Positions 35,224 to 45,426 of a stretch of DNA of 64,000 bases are shown here, piece after piece (position 1 is the first letter of the stretch; every line of letters starts with the position of its first letter). Position numbers and translations under genes: made by a program. The notes beneath the pieces are model-generated. The model saw only the letters and a list, made by a program, of their open reading frames with translations. It ran no database searches and was not told the DNA's origin. Origin of the DNA: an uncultured SAR86 cluster bacterium (lineage in GTDB: Bacteria > Pseudomonadota > Gammaproteobacteria > Magnimaribacterales > AG-339-G14); the NCBI GenBank assembly GCA_902614235.1, contig CACMKG010000001.1, forward strand, positions 276,401 through 340,400. Reading direction: 5' to 3'.

Positions 35224-36437
35224 ATCCCAAAGTCCCAGGAAAGTCCTTCACGATATTTTTTTAAAACTTGTTTCGCAATAAGTATTCTATGAACTTCATC
35301 CGGTCCATCAGCCAGCCTAAGAGTTCTTGCTCCTTGATACATTCCAAACAAAGGTAAATCAGCAGACACACCTTTCCAACCATATACTTGTATAGCTCTA
35401 TCTACAACTCTGTGCATAGCTGCTGGAACATAAATTTTTATAGCAGATATATCCACTCTTGGATCTCCTTCGGAATCCATTACTTCAGCACAATGAATAG
35501 TCATCAATCTTGCTGTTTGAATGTCGATATATGAATCAGCGATAAAGCCTTGAATAAGTTGTTTTGATTCGAGCAAACCACCGTGAACTTTTCTGGTAGT
35601 TGTTCTTTGCATCATTAAGTCAAATGCTCTCCACATTTGACCTATGCTATTCATACAATGAAAAACTCTTCCTGCACCAAGTCTATCTTGAGCAGCAGCA
35701 TGACCTGAGCCTCTAGCACCCAATTGATTTTCTATAGGGACTCTAACATTTTCATACTTTATCTCGACATGATCTCCTCCAGTATGACCCCATATAGGCA
35801 CTGATCTTATTACATTAAAACCAGGTGTATCAGTTGGTACTATAATTTGTGTCATTCTTGAATTTACTTCTCCTGAATCATCTTCTTCTTCTGTCCGACA
35901 CATAACGATTGCAAAATCTGCTCTTATTCCATTCGAAGTCATTACCTTATGCCCATTGATAACCCATTCGTCTCCTTCTTTTTTAGCTGTAGTTTTAATA
36001 GATCTTGGATCAGATCCTGCATTTTCTGGTTCAGTCATCGAAAAAGCCGATTCCATTTCTCCTGCTATCAGTGGTTCTAACCATTTTTTCTTTTGCTCAT
36101 TTGATCCGTATTTAAGTAGGACTTTTTGATTTCCTGAATTTGGGGCTATGACTCCAAATAATCTATTGGAAAGAGGTGACCAAGCTAAAATTTCATTCAT
36201 GTAAGCGTGTGCCATAAAGCCAATTCCCATACCACCATATTCTTTAGGTAAATGCGGAGCCCATAATTTTTTCTTTTTAACTTCTGATCTTATCTCTTCC
36301 CTCAAAGCTTTAGCATCATCGCCGCCTTTATAAATTTTTGATTCATTGGGGATTATTTGATCTGCAACAATAGAAGCTGTTAATTCTCTGATTTTGTTAA
36401 TATCTTTTGAAAGAGTAGGTATTGGTGATATTTCCAT
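35220..36437 (-). CDS. Acyl-CoA dehydrogenase
   Basis: The 405-residue flavoprotein shows AFSMTEPENAGSDPRSI, WVINGHKVMTSNG and the C-terminal QVYGWKGVSAD and RLADGPDEVHRI motifs typical of the long-chain/ACAD10-11-like branch. It oxidises acyl-CoA at C2-C3 and passes electrons to ETF. The exact chain specificity is not visible. It is transcribed alone on the minus strand. Confidence 0.92.
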   Translation of the reverse strand: MEISPIPTLSKDINKIRELTASIVADQIIPNESKIYKGGDDAKALREEIRSEVKKKKLWAPHLPKEYGGMGIGFMAHAYMNEILAWSPLSNRLFGVIAPNSGNQKVLLKYGSNEQKKKWLEPLIAGEMESAFSMTEPENAGSDPRSIKTTAKKEGDEWVINGHKVMTSNGIRADFAIVMCRTEEEDDSGEVNSRMTQIIVPTDTPGFNVIRSVPIWGHTGGDHVEIKYENVRVPIENQLGARGSGHAAAQDRLGAGRVFHCMNSIGQMWRAFDLMMQRTTTRKVHGGLLESKQLIQGFIADSYIDIQTARLMTIHCAEVMDSEGDPRVDISAIKIYVPAAMHRVVDRAIQVYGWKGVSADLPLFGMYQGARTLRLADGPDEVHRILIAKQVLKKYREGLSWDFGI

Positions 36438-36519
36438 AATTTTTTCGATTTATTTTTTAATTTCTAGCATAATACTTTATCAGTTTATTTTCGTAGACTG
36501 AATATTTTAGGGGGAAGAA

Positions 36520-38298
36520 TTGTTTAAAAAAATCATTGTTTTTATCTCATGTTTTTTATTTTTCGCTTGTGCGGAAGATAACGGCAAGATTACTTATGTT
36601 GAGGATTTAACTACTTTAAAGAATACTAGTTCAGGTCAATTAATTGGTTTCAAACATATAAATAATTCAACAGCTTGGTTTGGAATTCCTTATGCAAAAC
36701 CACCTATTAATGAACTTCGATGGAGAGCTCCTCAACCTATAGAAAACAGCGAAGAAATTATTAAGGCAACTTCATTTTCAGATATTTGCTTTCAGAATAG
36801 AAGTTTTGTTGATTATAGTGAAGAAAAAGAAAATTATATTGGTTCAGAAGATTGCTTATATCTGAATATCCATTCTCCAAGAAACCTGTCAGGAAATGAA
36901 AATTTGCCCGTGATGGTTTGGATTCACGGAGGTGGAAATACTACTGGAGCTGGAAGTGCTTATGATTTCAGTAGGTTAGCATCTGAACAAAAAGTAATTG
37001 TCATTACTATAAATTACCGACTAGGTCCATTTGGCTGGTTTTATCATCCTAGCCTGATCGAAACCTCTAATTCAAAAGAAGATAAATCTGGAAATTATGG
37101 ACTTTTGGATCAAATACTTGCTTTAAAGTGGGTCAAAAAAAATATAAAGGAATTTGGAGGAAACCCTAACAATATCACTATTTTTGGTGAATCTGCTGGC
37201 GGGCATAATGTTTTTTCTTTAATTTCTTCAAATCTTGCCAGTGGCCTGTTTCATAGAGCAATTTCTCAAAGCGGCTCAACCAGAACAACCTCAATAGAAG
37301 ATGCCTCAAATTATGTAGATGATGAAATAAATCCTGGTTGGCCTACTAGTTCAAAAGAAATAGTTAATAATCTTCTAATTAGTTATAACGAAGCCAAAGA
37401 TGTTTATGAAGCAAAAATCTTACAAGACTCCATGAATGCTTCTAATTTAAAAGAATTTTTACAAAGCTTAAGCTCTTCAGAAATTTTTGACATTTATGAA
37501 GAAAAGATAGTCGCTGGAATGTTTAATGTCCCTAGGATTATTGCTGATGGATATGTTTTGCCAAAAGAGGGCATGAAATTTCGAAGAGGGCAATTCAATA
37601 AAGTTCCAACCATGCTTGGAACAAACAGAGACGAAATGAAGTTATTCTTTGCACTGGATGATGAATTTGTTACAAGTTTTGCCAATTTCATCATATTTGT
37701 TAAAGATAAAGAAAAATATGAAATTGAAAATGAATATGCCTCCAATAATTGGAAAATAAATGGTGTTGATCAGCCAGCAAGAAAATTAACAAAATCAGGG
37801 AATTCTGAGGTTTTTGCATATAGATTTGATTGGGATGAAGAACCTACTTATTTGTGGATGGATTTTTCTGAAATTTTCGGCGCGGCTCATGGATTTGAAA
37901 TTCCATTTGTATCTGGAAGTTTAGAGTTTTTTGGATTTGAGAGATTCATTATCAATAACAAGAGCAGACCAGCTGCAAGAGAGTTATCGAACTCAATGAT
38001 GTCTTACTGGGCAGAATTTGCATATTCGGGAAATCCTGGCTCTGGCCGAGAGAAAGATTTAGAAAAATGGCAACCCTGGCAAAACGGTCCCGGCAAAGAT
38101 AAATTTATTGTATTAGACTCTACAAATGATAAAGGTATTTACATGTCGAACTCTGAATTATTTTTTGGCGATGAACTGCAAAGACTAGCAGAAGACAATA
38201 GAATAGGAGATATTAAAATAAAATGTGAATACATTAATAATTTGAAAGAATCAGGCAATAAATCAAATTTTACCTTAGAGGAGTGTGAGAAATTATGA
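36520..38298 (+). CDS. Type B carboxylesterase, lipoprotein
   Basis: The 592-residue protein has a lipoprotein signal ending FFAC (Cys17) and the carboxylesterase family body. The motifs are EDCLYLNIHSP, the oxyanion-hole WIHGGGNTTG, the nucleophile in FGESAGGHNVF, the acid in GTNRDEMKLF and the His in GAAHGFEIPF. It would sit on the inner or outer membrane facing the periplasm or outside. The start is TTG 36520, supported by a GGGGGA ribosome site. Its stop region overlaps the next gene's ATG. Confidence 0.9.
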   Translation: MFKKIIVFISCFLFFACAEDNGKITYVEDLTTLKNTSSGQLIGFKHINNSTAWFGIPYAKPPINELRWRAPQPIENSEEIIKATSFSDICFQNRSFVDYSEEKENYIGSEDCLYLNIHSPRNLSGNENLPVMVWIHGGGNTTGAGSAYDFSRLASEQKVIVITINYRLGPFGWFYHPSLIETSNSKEDKSGNYGLLDQILALKWVKKNIKEFGGNPNNITIFGESAGGHNVFSLISSNLASGLFHRAISQSGSTRTTSIEDASNYVDDEINPGWPTSSKEIVNNLLISYNEAKDVYEAKILQDSMNASNLKEFLQSLSSSEIFDIYEEKIVAGMFNVPRIIADGYVLPKEGMKFRRGQFNKVPTMLGTNRDEMKLFFALDDEFVTSFANFIIFVKDKEKYEIENEYASNNWKINGVDQPARKLTKSGNSEVFAYRFDWDEEPTYLWMDFSEIFGAAHGFEIPFVSGSLEFFGFERFIINNKSRPAARELSNSMMSYWAEFAYSGNPGSGREKDLEKWQPWQNGPGKDKFIVLDSTNDKGIYMSNSELFFGDELQRLAEDNRIGDIKIKCEYINNLKESGNKSNFTLEECEKL

Positions 38299-38894
38299 AA
38301 AAAATAGATTTTTATTTCGACTTTGCCAGCCCAAATGCTTACTTGAGTCATAAAGTCATGCAAAAAATTAAAGAAAAATATGACGTTGAGTTGAATTACA
38401 TCCCAGTTTTATTGGGAGGAATATTTAAAGCTACAAACAATAAGCCTCCCATGGAGCAATTTTTAGGCGTCTTGAACAAAAATGAATACCAAGGAATTGA
38501 AATGGAAAGATTTGTACAAAGACATGACCTTAACTTGTTTAAAATGAATCCTCATTTTCCAGTTATCAGTCTCCAAATTATAAGAGGAGCAGTCGCGGCC
38601 GATATGGATGGTTATTTAGAAGATTATATCGATAAAGTATTAATTCACATGTGGGAGGAACCAAAAAAAATGGATGATCCTGAAGTAATTAAGGCAGCAT
38701 TTGATGAATCAGGCCTCGATTCAGAAAAATTGATGAATCAGATGCAAGATCCTGAAGTGAAAGCAAAACTTATTTCAAATACCGAACAGGCAGTCGAGCG
38801 CGGAGTTTTTGGCATACCAACTTTTTTTGTCGATGATCAAATTTACTTTGGTAAAGATACTATTTGGATGATTGAGGAGATTCTAGAATCTTAG
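38295..38894 (+). CDS. DsbA-family 2-hydroxychromene-2-carboxylate isomerase-like protein
   Basis: The 199-residue protein begins FYFDFASPNAYLSH, the N-terminal motif of HCCA isomerases (kappa-class glutathione transferase-like), and ends GVFGIPTFFVDDQIYFG, with the cis-Pro segment. Ser/Pro replace the redox CxxC of DsbA, which fits the isomerase branch. A role in aromatic ring catabolism is a family-level inference. The ATG overlaps the carboxylesterase stop, and the 3' end overlaps the convergent transferase by 35 bases. Confidence 0.85.
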   Translation: MKKIDFYFDFASPNAYLSHKVMQKIKEKYDVELNYIPVLLGGIFKATNNKPPMEQFLGVLNKNEYQGIEMERFVQRHDLNLFKMNPHFPVISLQIIRGAVAADMDGYLEDYIDKVLIHMWEEPKKMDDPEVIKAAFDESGLDSEKLMNQMQDPEVKAKLISNTEQAVERGVFGIPTFFVDDQIYFGKDTIWMIEEILES

Positions 38895-39990
38895 TTTTTT
38901 GGTTTGCAAATTTACTTATCCAGCTCCAAATTATCAAAATGCCCATAAAAGTTAAAAGAGAAAGCCATTCAGGAGTATTTAGAAAAAATAATAGTAATCC
39001 GAAAGCTGAAATTGAAAAACTTATAGAACAAACAATTAATAGCGTTTGACGATTAGAGTATCCTTGATCTAAAAAATAATGATGAATGTGTTCTCTATCT
39101 GAACTAAATATCGAAAGATTTTTAATAAATCTTTTCCAAATCACTCTTAAGGCGTTCAATAACACTAATCCAACACACCAAAGTGCTTCAACAGGACGCG
39201 CATGAGATTCATATTCGTTAACGGGGTCTTGAGTAAGAAAAATAAAAGAGCAAGCTAGAAAAAAACCTATCATCATGGCACCATGATCACCTATAAAAAC
39301 TTTGAACTTTTTTCCAAATAAACCCAAATTCATTAAACTATAAGGGAGTAAAGCAGCTACTAAAGACAAATGGGCTAGAGTGAACCCAGCTCTGCCAATT
39401 ATGGCTAATCCTATTAAGGTTAATAAAACTTGAAACGAAAAAAAACCATCAATACCATCTATCCAATTAAATGCGTTCGTAATTCCAACAACACAAAAAA
39501 TTGTAAATAAGAATGCTAAATAATTTGGAAGGATAAGATCGTTCCCTCCAAATATAGCTCCTAAATTAACAAGATTCATATCAGCTAATTGAATCATTAA
39601 AATAGTGCAGCTTATTTGCGAAAAGAGTCTTACCCAAACTGGTAAACTGATTAAGTCGTCAATAAGACAAATCATTAAAAGCACTAAAGATAAAAATAGC
39701 AACCAAAAAAAAGAAACATAAGGAAAAGATTCTATCGAGCCAAAACCTTCGGCTGGAATTTGAATATCAAAATAAGGAGTCAAATTAAAAAAGCCTAATA
39801 AAAAAGAACCACTAAAAAATAAAGAGAAACAGATTCCAAAAGACAAACCCCCTGAAATAGGCACTGCACTTTCATGTTTTTTTTTAAAACCATCAGGAAT
39901 ATCGACAAAGTTTCGTTTTTTAAAAAAATGCCGAACTAAAAGATGAATTATAAAACCCAACAAAGAATATAAAAGAAACAAAGAAAACAA
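38860..39990 (-). CDS. WecA/MraY-like undecaprenyl-phosphate sugar-1-phosphate transferase
   Basis: The 376-residue protein with about ten membrane helices has the GT4 motifs CLIDDLISLP (Mg-binding Asp pair), NAFNWIDGIDGF, FIGDHGAMMIGF and the WecA/TagO-type HIHHYFLDQG. It likely transfers HexNAc-1-phosphate to undecaprenyl phosphate to start O-antigen or other surface glycan synthesis. The frame opens with TTG at 39990 with no good ribosome site, so the start is uncertain. No other glycan genes are adjacent. Confidence 0.87.
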   Translation of the reverse strand: MFSLFLLYSLLGFIIHLLVRHFFKKRNFVDIPDGFKKKHESAVPISGGLSFGICFSLFFSGSFLLGFFNLTPYFDIQIPAEGFGSIESFPYVSFFWLLFLSLVLLMICLIDDLISLPVWVRLFSQISCTILMIQLADMNLVNLGAIFGGNDLILPNYLAFLFTIFCVVGITNAFNWIDGIDGFFSFQVLLTLIGLAIIGRAGFTLAHLSLVAALLPYSLMNLGLFGKKFKVFIGDHGAMMIGFFLACSFIFLTQDPVNEYESHARPVEALWCVGLVLLNALRVIWKRFIKNLSIFSSDREHIHHYFLDQGYSNRQTLLIVCSISFSISAFGLLLFFLNTPEWLSLLTFMGILIIWSWISKFANQKTKILESPQSSK

Positions 39991-40012
39991 TTTTATGAAG
40001 GAGAGAAATTAT

Positions 40013-40831
40013 TTAATTTAAGAAACTATCGTCCTTTTCTAACATTAAATCATAAATAGGTTGAAAACTAGCCCACATAGCAAATTCAGATCCAACTTGA
40101 GATTTTGTCAATTCTGCCACTTCATCAGAAATTCTTTCCATTTGACCCGCAGATTCAGCAATTAATTGAGATTGACAGCATCTGTCCATTGACAAAAAAG
40201 CCCACAAAGCCGCATCAACGGATTCACCAGTAGTCAAGAGACCATGGTTTTTTAGAATTGCAGCCTTTTTATCGCCCAAAGCTTTTGCGATTCTATCTCC
40301 TTCATCCGTTTCTAAAACCACGCCAGTAAAATCATCGAATAACACATGGTTGTCATAAAAGGCACATGAATCCTGTGTAATTGGTTCTAGAAGACGACCT
40401 AAAGAAGAAAACGACTTTCCATACATAGAATGAGAATGTGCAGCTGCATTCACATCAGGTCTAGCTTCGTGAAGCCTTGAGTGAATAGCAAAAGCTGCGG
40501 TATTAAGCATTTTTCCATCGCCCTGAACAATATTACCATCTCTATCAACAAGAATTAAATCTGAGATACAAATTTGACCAAAATGCATGCCAAATGGATT
40601 AACCCAAAAATAATGCGGATATTCAGGATCTCTCAACGTTATATGACCAGCTATTCCTTCATCGTAACCAAAATGAGAAAACATCCTAAAACCAGCAGCC
40701 AATCTTTCTAGTTGGTGTCTTCTAATTTCTTCAGGTGATTTACACTCTATCGGAAGGAGAGAGCCTTTCTCTTTTTGAGGCAATTTGCCCAGAGAAGTAT
40801 CTATGGGAAGCTTAATTTCTTTATCTGACAT
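40013..40831 (-). CDS. Class II aldolase/adducin-family protein
   Basis: The 272-residue protein shows the metal-binding His motif AAAHSHSMYGKSF, the NHGLLTTG segment and the Glu/Asp-rich substrate region (HITLRDPEYPHYFWVNP). Related enzymes include fuculose-phosphate aldolase; the longer adducin-like members such as this one have unclear substrates. A GGAG ribosome site precedes the ATG. The gene ends 22 bases from the start of the downstream transferase gene. Confidence 0.87.
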   Translation of the reverse strand: MSDKEIKLPIDTSLGKLPQKEKGSLLPIECKSPEEIRRHQLERLAAGFRMFSHFGYDEGIAGHITLRDPEYPHYFWVNPFGMHFGQICISDLILVDRDGNIVQGDGKMLNTAAFAIHSRLHEARPDVNAAAHSHSMYGKSFSSLGRLLEPITQDSCAFYDNHVLFDDFTGVVLETDEGDRIAKALGDKKAAILKNHGLLTTGESVDAALWAFLSMDRCCQSQLIAESAGQMERISDEVAELTKSQVGSEFAMWASFQPIYDLMLEKDDSFLN

Positions 40832-40918
40832 AATTCACTCCATTAAATAATTATGCATTTAAATCATTTATTTAAATAAATATTTTGTACAATTATATTT
40901 TAAACATTGATAAAAGTT

Positions 40919-42328
40919 ATGGCAAAAATAAAAAAGGGATTTCGTGTAGAAAAAGATAGTCTTGGTGAAGTGTATGTTCCTAAAAAAGCTTTATATGGAG
41001 CACAAACTCAAAGAGCTGTTGAAAATTTTCCAATTAGTGGAATAAAAATGGATTTTCCTTTTACTAATTCTTTTGTAGATTCTCTTGGATTAATTAAAGA
41101 TGCTGCTGCGAGGGCTAATAAAAAATTAAATCTTCTTGGATCAAAAAAAGCTAATGCGATCTCTAAGGCCTCTAAAGAAGTTTGGCAAAGCAAACGCAAT
41201 GAAGAGTTTCCATTAGATGTTTTTCAGACTGGTTCTGGAACAAGTTCCAATATGAATGCGAATGAAGTGATAGCAAATTTAGCTTCAAAGTATAGCGGTA
41301 TACAAATTGACCCAAATGACGATGTAAATATGAGCCAAAGCAGCAACGATGTTATTCCAACTGCTATTAAGGTAAGTGCTTACAAAGATTTGACGGAAAA
41401 GTTGTATCCTGCGCTTGATAAATTGATCTCAGAAATTGAAAAAAAAGAAATTTCGTTGAAGGGAATTATAAAAACGGGCAGAACTCACTTAATGGATGCA
41501 ATGCCTTTAGAAATTTCTCAAGAACTTTCAGCTTGGACTGCTCAATTAAAGAATACAAAAAAAACCTTAGGTTTTTTAGAAAAAAGACTATTAGAAATGC
41601 CTTTGGGCGGTACCGCAGTTGGAACAGGAATAAATGCTCATCCTAGATTTGCTAAAAACTTTGCAAAAGAACTATCAATCTTGACTGGAGGAAAATGCAA
41701 GGTAATTCCTAGTGAAAATTTTTTTCATGAATTAAGCTCGCAAGACACAGCTGTGCAAGTTTCAGGAGAGTTAAAAAATCTTGCAGTTACTCTTATGAAA
41801 ATTTCTAATGATCTTAGATGGATGAATTCCGGACCTTTGGCAGGACTATCAGAAATAGAGTTAAAAGGCTTACAACCTGGAAGCAGTATTATGCCGGGGA
41901 AGGTCAATCCTGTAATACCAGAGGCAGTAGCTATGGCTGCTGCTGATGTTATTGGAAATGATGTCACTATAACCATTGCTGCTCAGTCAGGAAATTTTCA
42001 ACTCAATGTTATGCTCCCTGTCATTGCTTATAATCTACTGAAAAGTATGGCTTTATTAAGTGGGAGCATTAATGTTCTGGCTGATAAAACAATTAAATCT
42101 TTCAAAATTAATAAAAAATCTCTAGAAAATGCTTTGAATAAAAATCCAATTTTAGTTACAGCATTAAATCCAATTATTGGATATGCTAAAGCTGCTGCGA
42201 TAGCAAAAAAAGCTTATCGTGAAAATAGGCCTATTATAGAGGTGGCTATGGAAGAAACTGACTTAACTGAAGCGAAATTAAAAAAAATACTTGATCCTTC
42301 AAAACTAACCAAAGGAGGTATAAATTAA
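40919..42328 (+). CDS. fumC: Fumarase class II
   Basis: The 469-residue protein has FQTGSGTSSNMNANEV, NDVIPTA, KTGRTHLMDA, and the signature loop GSSIMPGKVNPVIPE. It hydrates fumarate to malate in the TCA cycle. TTG 40907 would add four residues, but MAKIKKG at ATG 40919 fits the family. A pterin dehydratase gene begins one base after the stop. Confidence 0.96.
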   Translation: MAKIKKGFRVEKDSLGEVYVPKKALYGAQTQRAVENFPISGIKMDFPFTNSFVDSLGLIKDAAARANKKLNLLGSKKANAISKASKEVWQSKRNEEFPLDVFQTGSGTSSNMNANEVIANLASKYSGIQIDPNDDVNMSQSSNDVIPTAIKVSAYKDLTEKLYPALDKLISEIEKKEISLKGIIKTGRTHLMDAMPLEISQELSAWTAQLKNTKKTLGFLEKRLLEMPLGGTAVGTGINAHPRFAKNFAKELSILTGGKCKVIPSENFFHELSSQDTAVQVSGELKNLAVTLMKISNDLRWMNSGPLAGLSEIELKGLQPGSSIMPGKVNPVIPEAVAMAAADVIGNDVTITIAAQSGNFQLNVMLPVIAYNLLKSMALLSGSINVLADKTIKSFKINKKSLENALNKNPILVTALNPIIGYAKAAAIAKKAYRENRPIIEVAMEETDLTEAKLKKILDPSKLTKGGIN

Positions 42329-42329
42329 A

Positions 42330-42677
42330 ATGGACAAAAATGACCTTACAAATAATTCTTGCGAAGCTTGTCATGCAGATGCACCCTTAGTAACTAAAGA
42401 AGAAATAGAAGAATTAAAACCTAAAATTCCAGCTTGGGAGATATTAACTATCCAAGATATTGATAGACTAAGTTGCAGTTTCGCTTTTAAAACTTACATG
42501 GAAGGTTTGAGTTTTGTTTCTAAAGTGGCTGCTATGGCAGAGCTCGAAGATCATCATCCTGAGATAGTGTTAGAGTGGGGTAAGGTAACAGTGTCTTGGT
42601 GGTCACATAAAATTAAGGGTTTGCATAAAAATGATTTTATAGCTGCTGCTAAAACAGACTCGATTTATGCAGAGTGA
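42330..42677 (+). CDS. phhB: Pterin-4a-carbinolamine dehydratase
   Basis: The 115-residue protein has the active-site block EDHHPEIVLEWGKVTVSWW and the later SHKIKGLHKNDFIAA, characteristic of PCD/DCoH. It recycles tetrahydropterin after aromatic amino acid hydroxylation. No phenylalanine hydroxylase gene is in the window. The N-terminal Cys pair (NSCEACHAD) is somewhat unusual. Its 3' end overlaps the convergent MFS gene by 13 bases. Confidence 0.92.
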   Translation: MDKNDLTNNSCEACHADAPLVTKEEIEELKPKIPAWEILTIQDIDRLSCSFAFKTYMEGLSFVSKVAAMAELEDHHPEIVLEWGKVTVSWWSHKIKGLHKNDFIAAAKTDSIYAE

Positions 42678-43915
42678 ACTTTTGGAATTATAATTCTGGA
42701 ACCTACAATAAATCCTATTAGCGTTACTAAACCCATTATTTGAAAAGCTTCAAGATATAAATTTAAATCAAAGGCTCTTCCTATAAAAAATATTCCAACT
42801 GGTTGAAGTGGAACTACTATCATTCCAGAAAAGCCTCTTACGGAACCAAGATTGACAGATCCAAAAGCTTTTAAAAAACATGCGCTCATTAAAACCATTG
42901 CACCCCCAAATCCTAGACCGAAGACAAAGCAAAATAGTGTAAAAAGCAGGAAACTGTCGGAAAAAGTGATGCCAAAAATACCCAGCGATTGCATCAGCAT
43001 CATAATCATTACCGGTTTGTTGGGATTCAATTTGTCAATCAAGTAGCCAAAAAAGACTTTACCTACGACACCTCCAAATGCAGCAAGTGAATAGGCAAAT
43101 ACATATTGTTTAATTGGAAAGCTTAAAATGGAGAAAGTTTCACCAAAACCGACTCTTTCTGAGTGCAACGGAAGATGAAGTAAGACTCCTCCCATGGCGA
43201 AAAATTGAAATGCAAAAGTAAGCGATATTATCCAAAATATTTTCGATTTGAAAAAATCAGAAACTTTTAATAGTTTTTGATCTAAATCTGCAGAAGGCTG
43301 AAATTCTAAATTATCTTTTTTTTGTCCAATTTCTTCAGGAGTATTTATTACAACTGCTCTAACAGTTGGTAATAGAATTAAAATTACTATTGACGCAAAG
43401 ACTAAATAAACATTTCGCCAGCCGATTAGATCTATCAAAGGATCAACCAAAATAGGAAGAACAACTCCAGAAAAAGAAATACCGATGGCTGCAATACCCA
43501 ATGCCATACCAGCTTTGGCGTCAAACCAATTAGCAACCAATTTAGTGATGGATAAATTACCTAAAGCAGGACCACCTATTGCAATTAAAGTTGCGTAAAT
43601 AATTAGCAAACTGAAAGTATTTTGAACAAAAGCAATAGAGATAAGACCAAAGCTAAAAATTATTCCACCAAGAGTCATGATCCCCTTAATTGAATATTTA
43701 TCTAAAATTCTTCCTAAAAATATAGAAGCGATTGTTGAGAAAATAAAAAAAAGCGATAAGGCGCTGGACAATTGCGTTTGCGAAGCACCTAAGTCTTTTT
43801 CCAATTCTGAAAACATTAAAGGAAAACAATAAAAAACAAATCCAACCACAGAGAATTCCATCATCATTCCTGTGTAGACCATTTGCCAGCCCTTGAATTT
43901 TGTCGCATCAGTCAT
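42665..43915 (-). CDS. MFS transporter (OFA/monocarboxylate-like)
   Basis: The 416-residue protein has twelve hydrophobic helices and the MFS loop motif between helices 2 and 3 ([15 protein letters not shown]), repeated in the second half ([15 protein letters not shown]). The pattern resembles oxalate/formate or monocarboxylate carriers, but the substrate cannot be assigned. It is divergent from guaB with 37 bases between the start codons. Confidence 0.85.
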   Translation of the reverse strand: MTDATKFKGWQMVYTGMMMEFSVVGFVFYCFPLMFSELEKDLGASQTQLSSALSLFFIFSTIASIFLGRILDKYSIKGIMTLGGIIFSFGLISIAFVQNTFSLLIIYATLIAIGGPALGNLSITKLVANWFDAKAGMALGIAAIGISFSGVVLPILVDPLIDLIGWRNVYLVFASIVILILLPTVRAVVINTPEEIGQKKDNLEFQPSADLDQKLLKVSDFFKSKIFWIISLTFAFQFFAMGGVLLHLPLHSERVGFGETFSILSFPIKQYVFAYSLAAFGGVVGKVFFGYLIDKLNPNKPVMIMMLMQSLGIFGITFSDSFLLFTLFCFVFGLGFGGAMVLMSACFLKAFGSVNLGSVRGFSGMIVVPLQPVGIFFIGRAFDLNLYLEAFQIMGLVTLIGFIVGSRIIIPKVHSA

Positions 43916-43940
43916 AGCTTTTTTTTTAAAATTCTTTCTG

Positions 43941-43946
43941 TATAAT
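43941..43946 (+). promoter_or_regulatory. -10 box placed for a leaderless guaB transcript
   Basis: A perfect TATAAT at 43941-43946 is followed by six bases (TTGAAG) and the ATG of guaB at 43953. No clear -35 hexamer was found. The expected first base of the mRNA is the A of ATG. Confidence 0.55.
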
Positions 43947-43952
43947 TTGAAG

Positions 43953-45422
43953 ATGTTACGTTTAGTAAACCAAGCTTTAACTTTCGACGACGTTCTCCTT
44001 GTGCCTGACTACTCTGAGGTTCTACCTCAAGAAACTGATTTAAGCACTTTATTAACAAAAAATATATCTTTAAAAATACCGATTGTATCTGCTGCTATGG
44101 ATACCGTCACAGAAGCAAGAATGGCAATAGCACTTGCAGAGTTTGGCGGTATAGGAATTATTCATAAAAATTTACCCATACAAGAGCAAGCTCAACAAGT
44201 TTCTTCTGTTAAAAAATTTGAAAGCGGGATTGTAAGAGATCCAATTACAATTTCTTCAGATAAAACTATTGAGGAATTAGTTCAGTTAACTAAAGACTTG
44301 AATATATCTGGTATGCCCGTTGTAGATGAAAACCACTTAGTTGGAATAGTAACTTCTCGAGATTTTAGAAATGTTTCGGATACAACCGCAAGTGTATCAA
44401 CGATTATGACGCCGAAAGAAAGACTTGTTACGGCAAAAGAAAACGATAGTTTGGATGAAGTTAAAACCCTTTTATATGAAAATAGAATAGAGAAGATCCC
44501 TTTAGTCGACGATAATTTTTTCTTACAAGGGCTTGTAACTTTAAAAGATATTAATAAAACGAAAGATTTTCCTTTTGCCTCAAAAGATTCTGAAGGCAGG
44601 TTAATTACGGGAGCAGCAATTGGCAACGGCTCTGATACAGAAGAAAGATTAGAAGCATTAATAAATGCTGGTGTAGATGTTATTGTCGTTGATAGCGCTC
44701 ATGGCCACTCAAAAGGAATCATTGATCGAGTTGCATCAGTCAAAAAAACGTATCCAGATATCCAAGTGATTGCAGGAAATGTAGCAACTGGTGAGGGTGC
44801 AGAGGCCTTAGTCAAGGCAGGAGTAGATGCTGTGAAAGTTGGTATTGGTCCTGGTTCAATTTGTACTACGAGAGTTGTAACTGGAGTTGGTGTGCCGCAA
44901 ATTACCGCTATTGCTAATGTAGTTGAAGCAATCGGAAAAAAAGAAATACCTATCATTGCAGATGGAGGAATTAGATTTTCAGGAGATATTGCTAAAGCTA
45001 TTGCCGCCGGAGCAGATACAGTCATGTTAGGCGGAATCTTAGCTGGAACCGAAGAGGCGCCAGGACAAGTGGAACTTTACCAAGGACGAAGCTATAAATC
45101 ATATCGAGGAATGGGCTCGGTAGGTGCAATGTCAGGAGAGTCAAATTCTGGAGATAGATATTTTCAGGAAAATATTTCTCAAACAGATAAATTGGTACCT
45201 GAGGGTATAGAAGGAAGGGTGCCATACAAAGGTTTTGTAGAAACCACTCTTCATCAAATTTTGGGTGGTTTAAGACAAAGCATGGGTTATACCGGATGCA
45301 ATGATATTAAAACTATGAAAAGCAAACCTAAATTTATGCAAATTACTTCTTCGGGAATTACTGAAAGTCATGTTCATGATGTGAGTGTTACCAAAGAAGC
45401 ACCAAATTACAGAATGAGTTAA
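43953..45422 (+). CDS. guaB: IMP dehydrogenase
   Basis: GuaB oxidises IMP to XMP, the committed step to GMP. The 489-residue protein starts [22 protein letters not shown], contains two CBS domains (about residues 90-205), the catalytic Cys in [11 protein letters not shown], and the flap motif [10 protein letters not shown]. The open frame extends 20 codons further upstream but ATG 43953 fits the family exactly. guaA follows four bases later in the usual operon. Confidence 0.97.
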   Translation: MLRLVNQALTFDDVLLVPDYSEVLPQETDLSTLLTKNISLKIPIVSAAMDTVTEARMAIALAEFGGIGIIHKNLPIQEQAQQVSSVKKFESGIVRDPITISSDKTIEELVQLTKDLNISGMPVVDENHLVGIVTSRDFRNVSDTTASVSTIMTPKERLVTAKENDSLDEVKTLLYENRIEKIPLVDDNFFLQGLVTLKDINKTKDFPFASKDSEGRLITGAAIGNGSDTEERLEALINAGVDVIVVDSAHGHSKGIIDRVASVKKTYPDIQVIAGNVATGEGAEALVKAGVDAVKVGIGPGSICTTRVVTGVGVPQITAIANVVEAIGKKEIPIIADGGIRFSGDIAKAIAAGADTVMLGGILAGTEEAPGQVELYQGRSYKSYRGMGSVGAMSGESNSGDRYFQENISQTDKLVPEGIEGRVPYKGFVETTLHQILGGLRQSMGYTGCNDIKTMKSKPKFMQITSSGITESHVHDVSVTKEAPNYRMS

Positions 45423-45426
45423 ATCA

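Noticed and set aside
43893-43952. Longer upstream start for guaB
   Set aside because: The added 20 residues are hydrophobic and unlike the IMPDH N-terminus. They also cover the TATAAT box and run into the divergent MFS gene.
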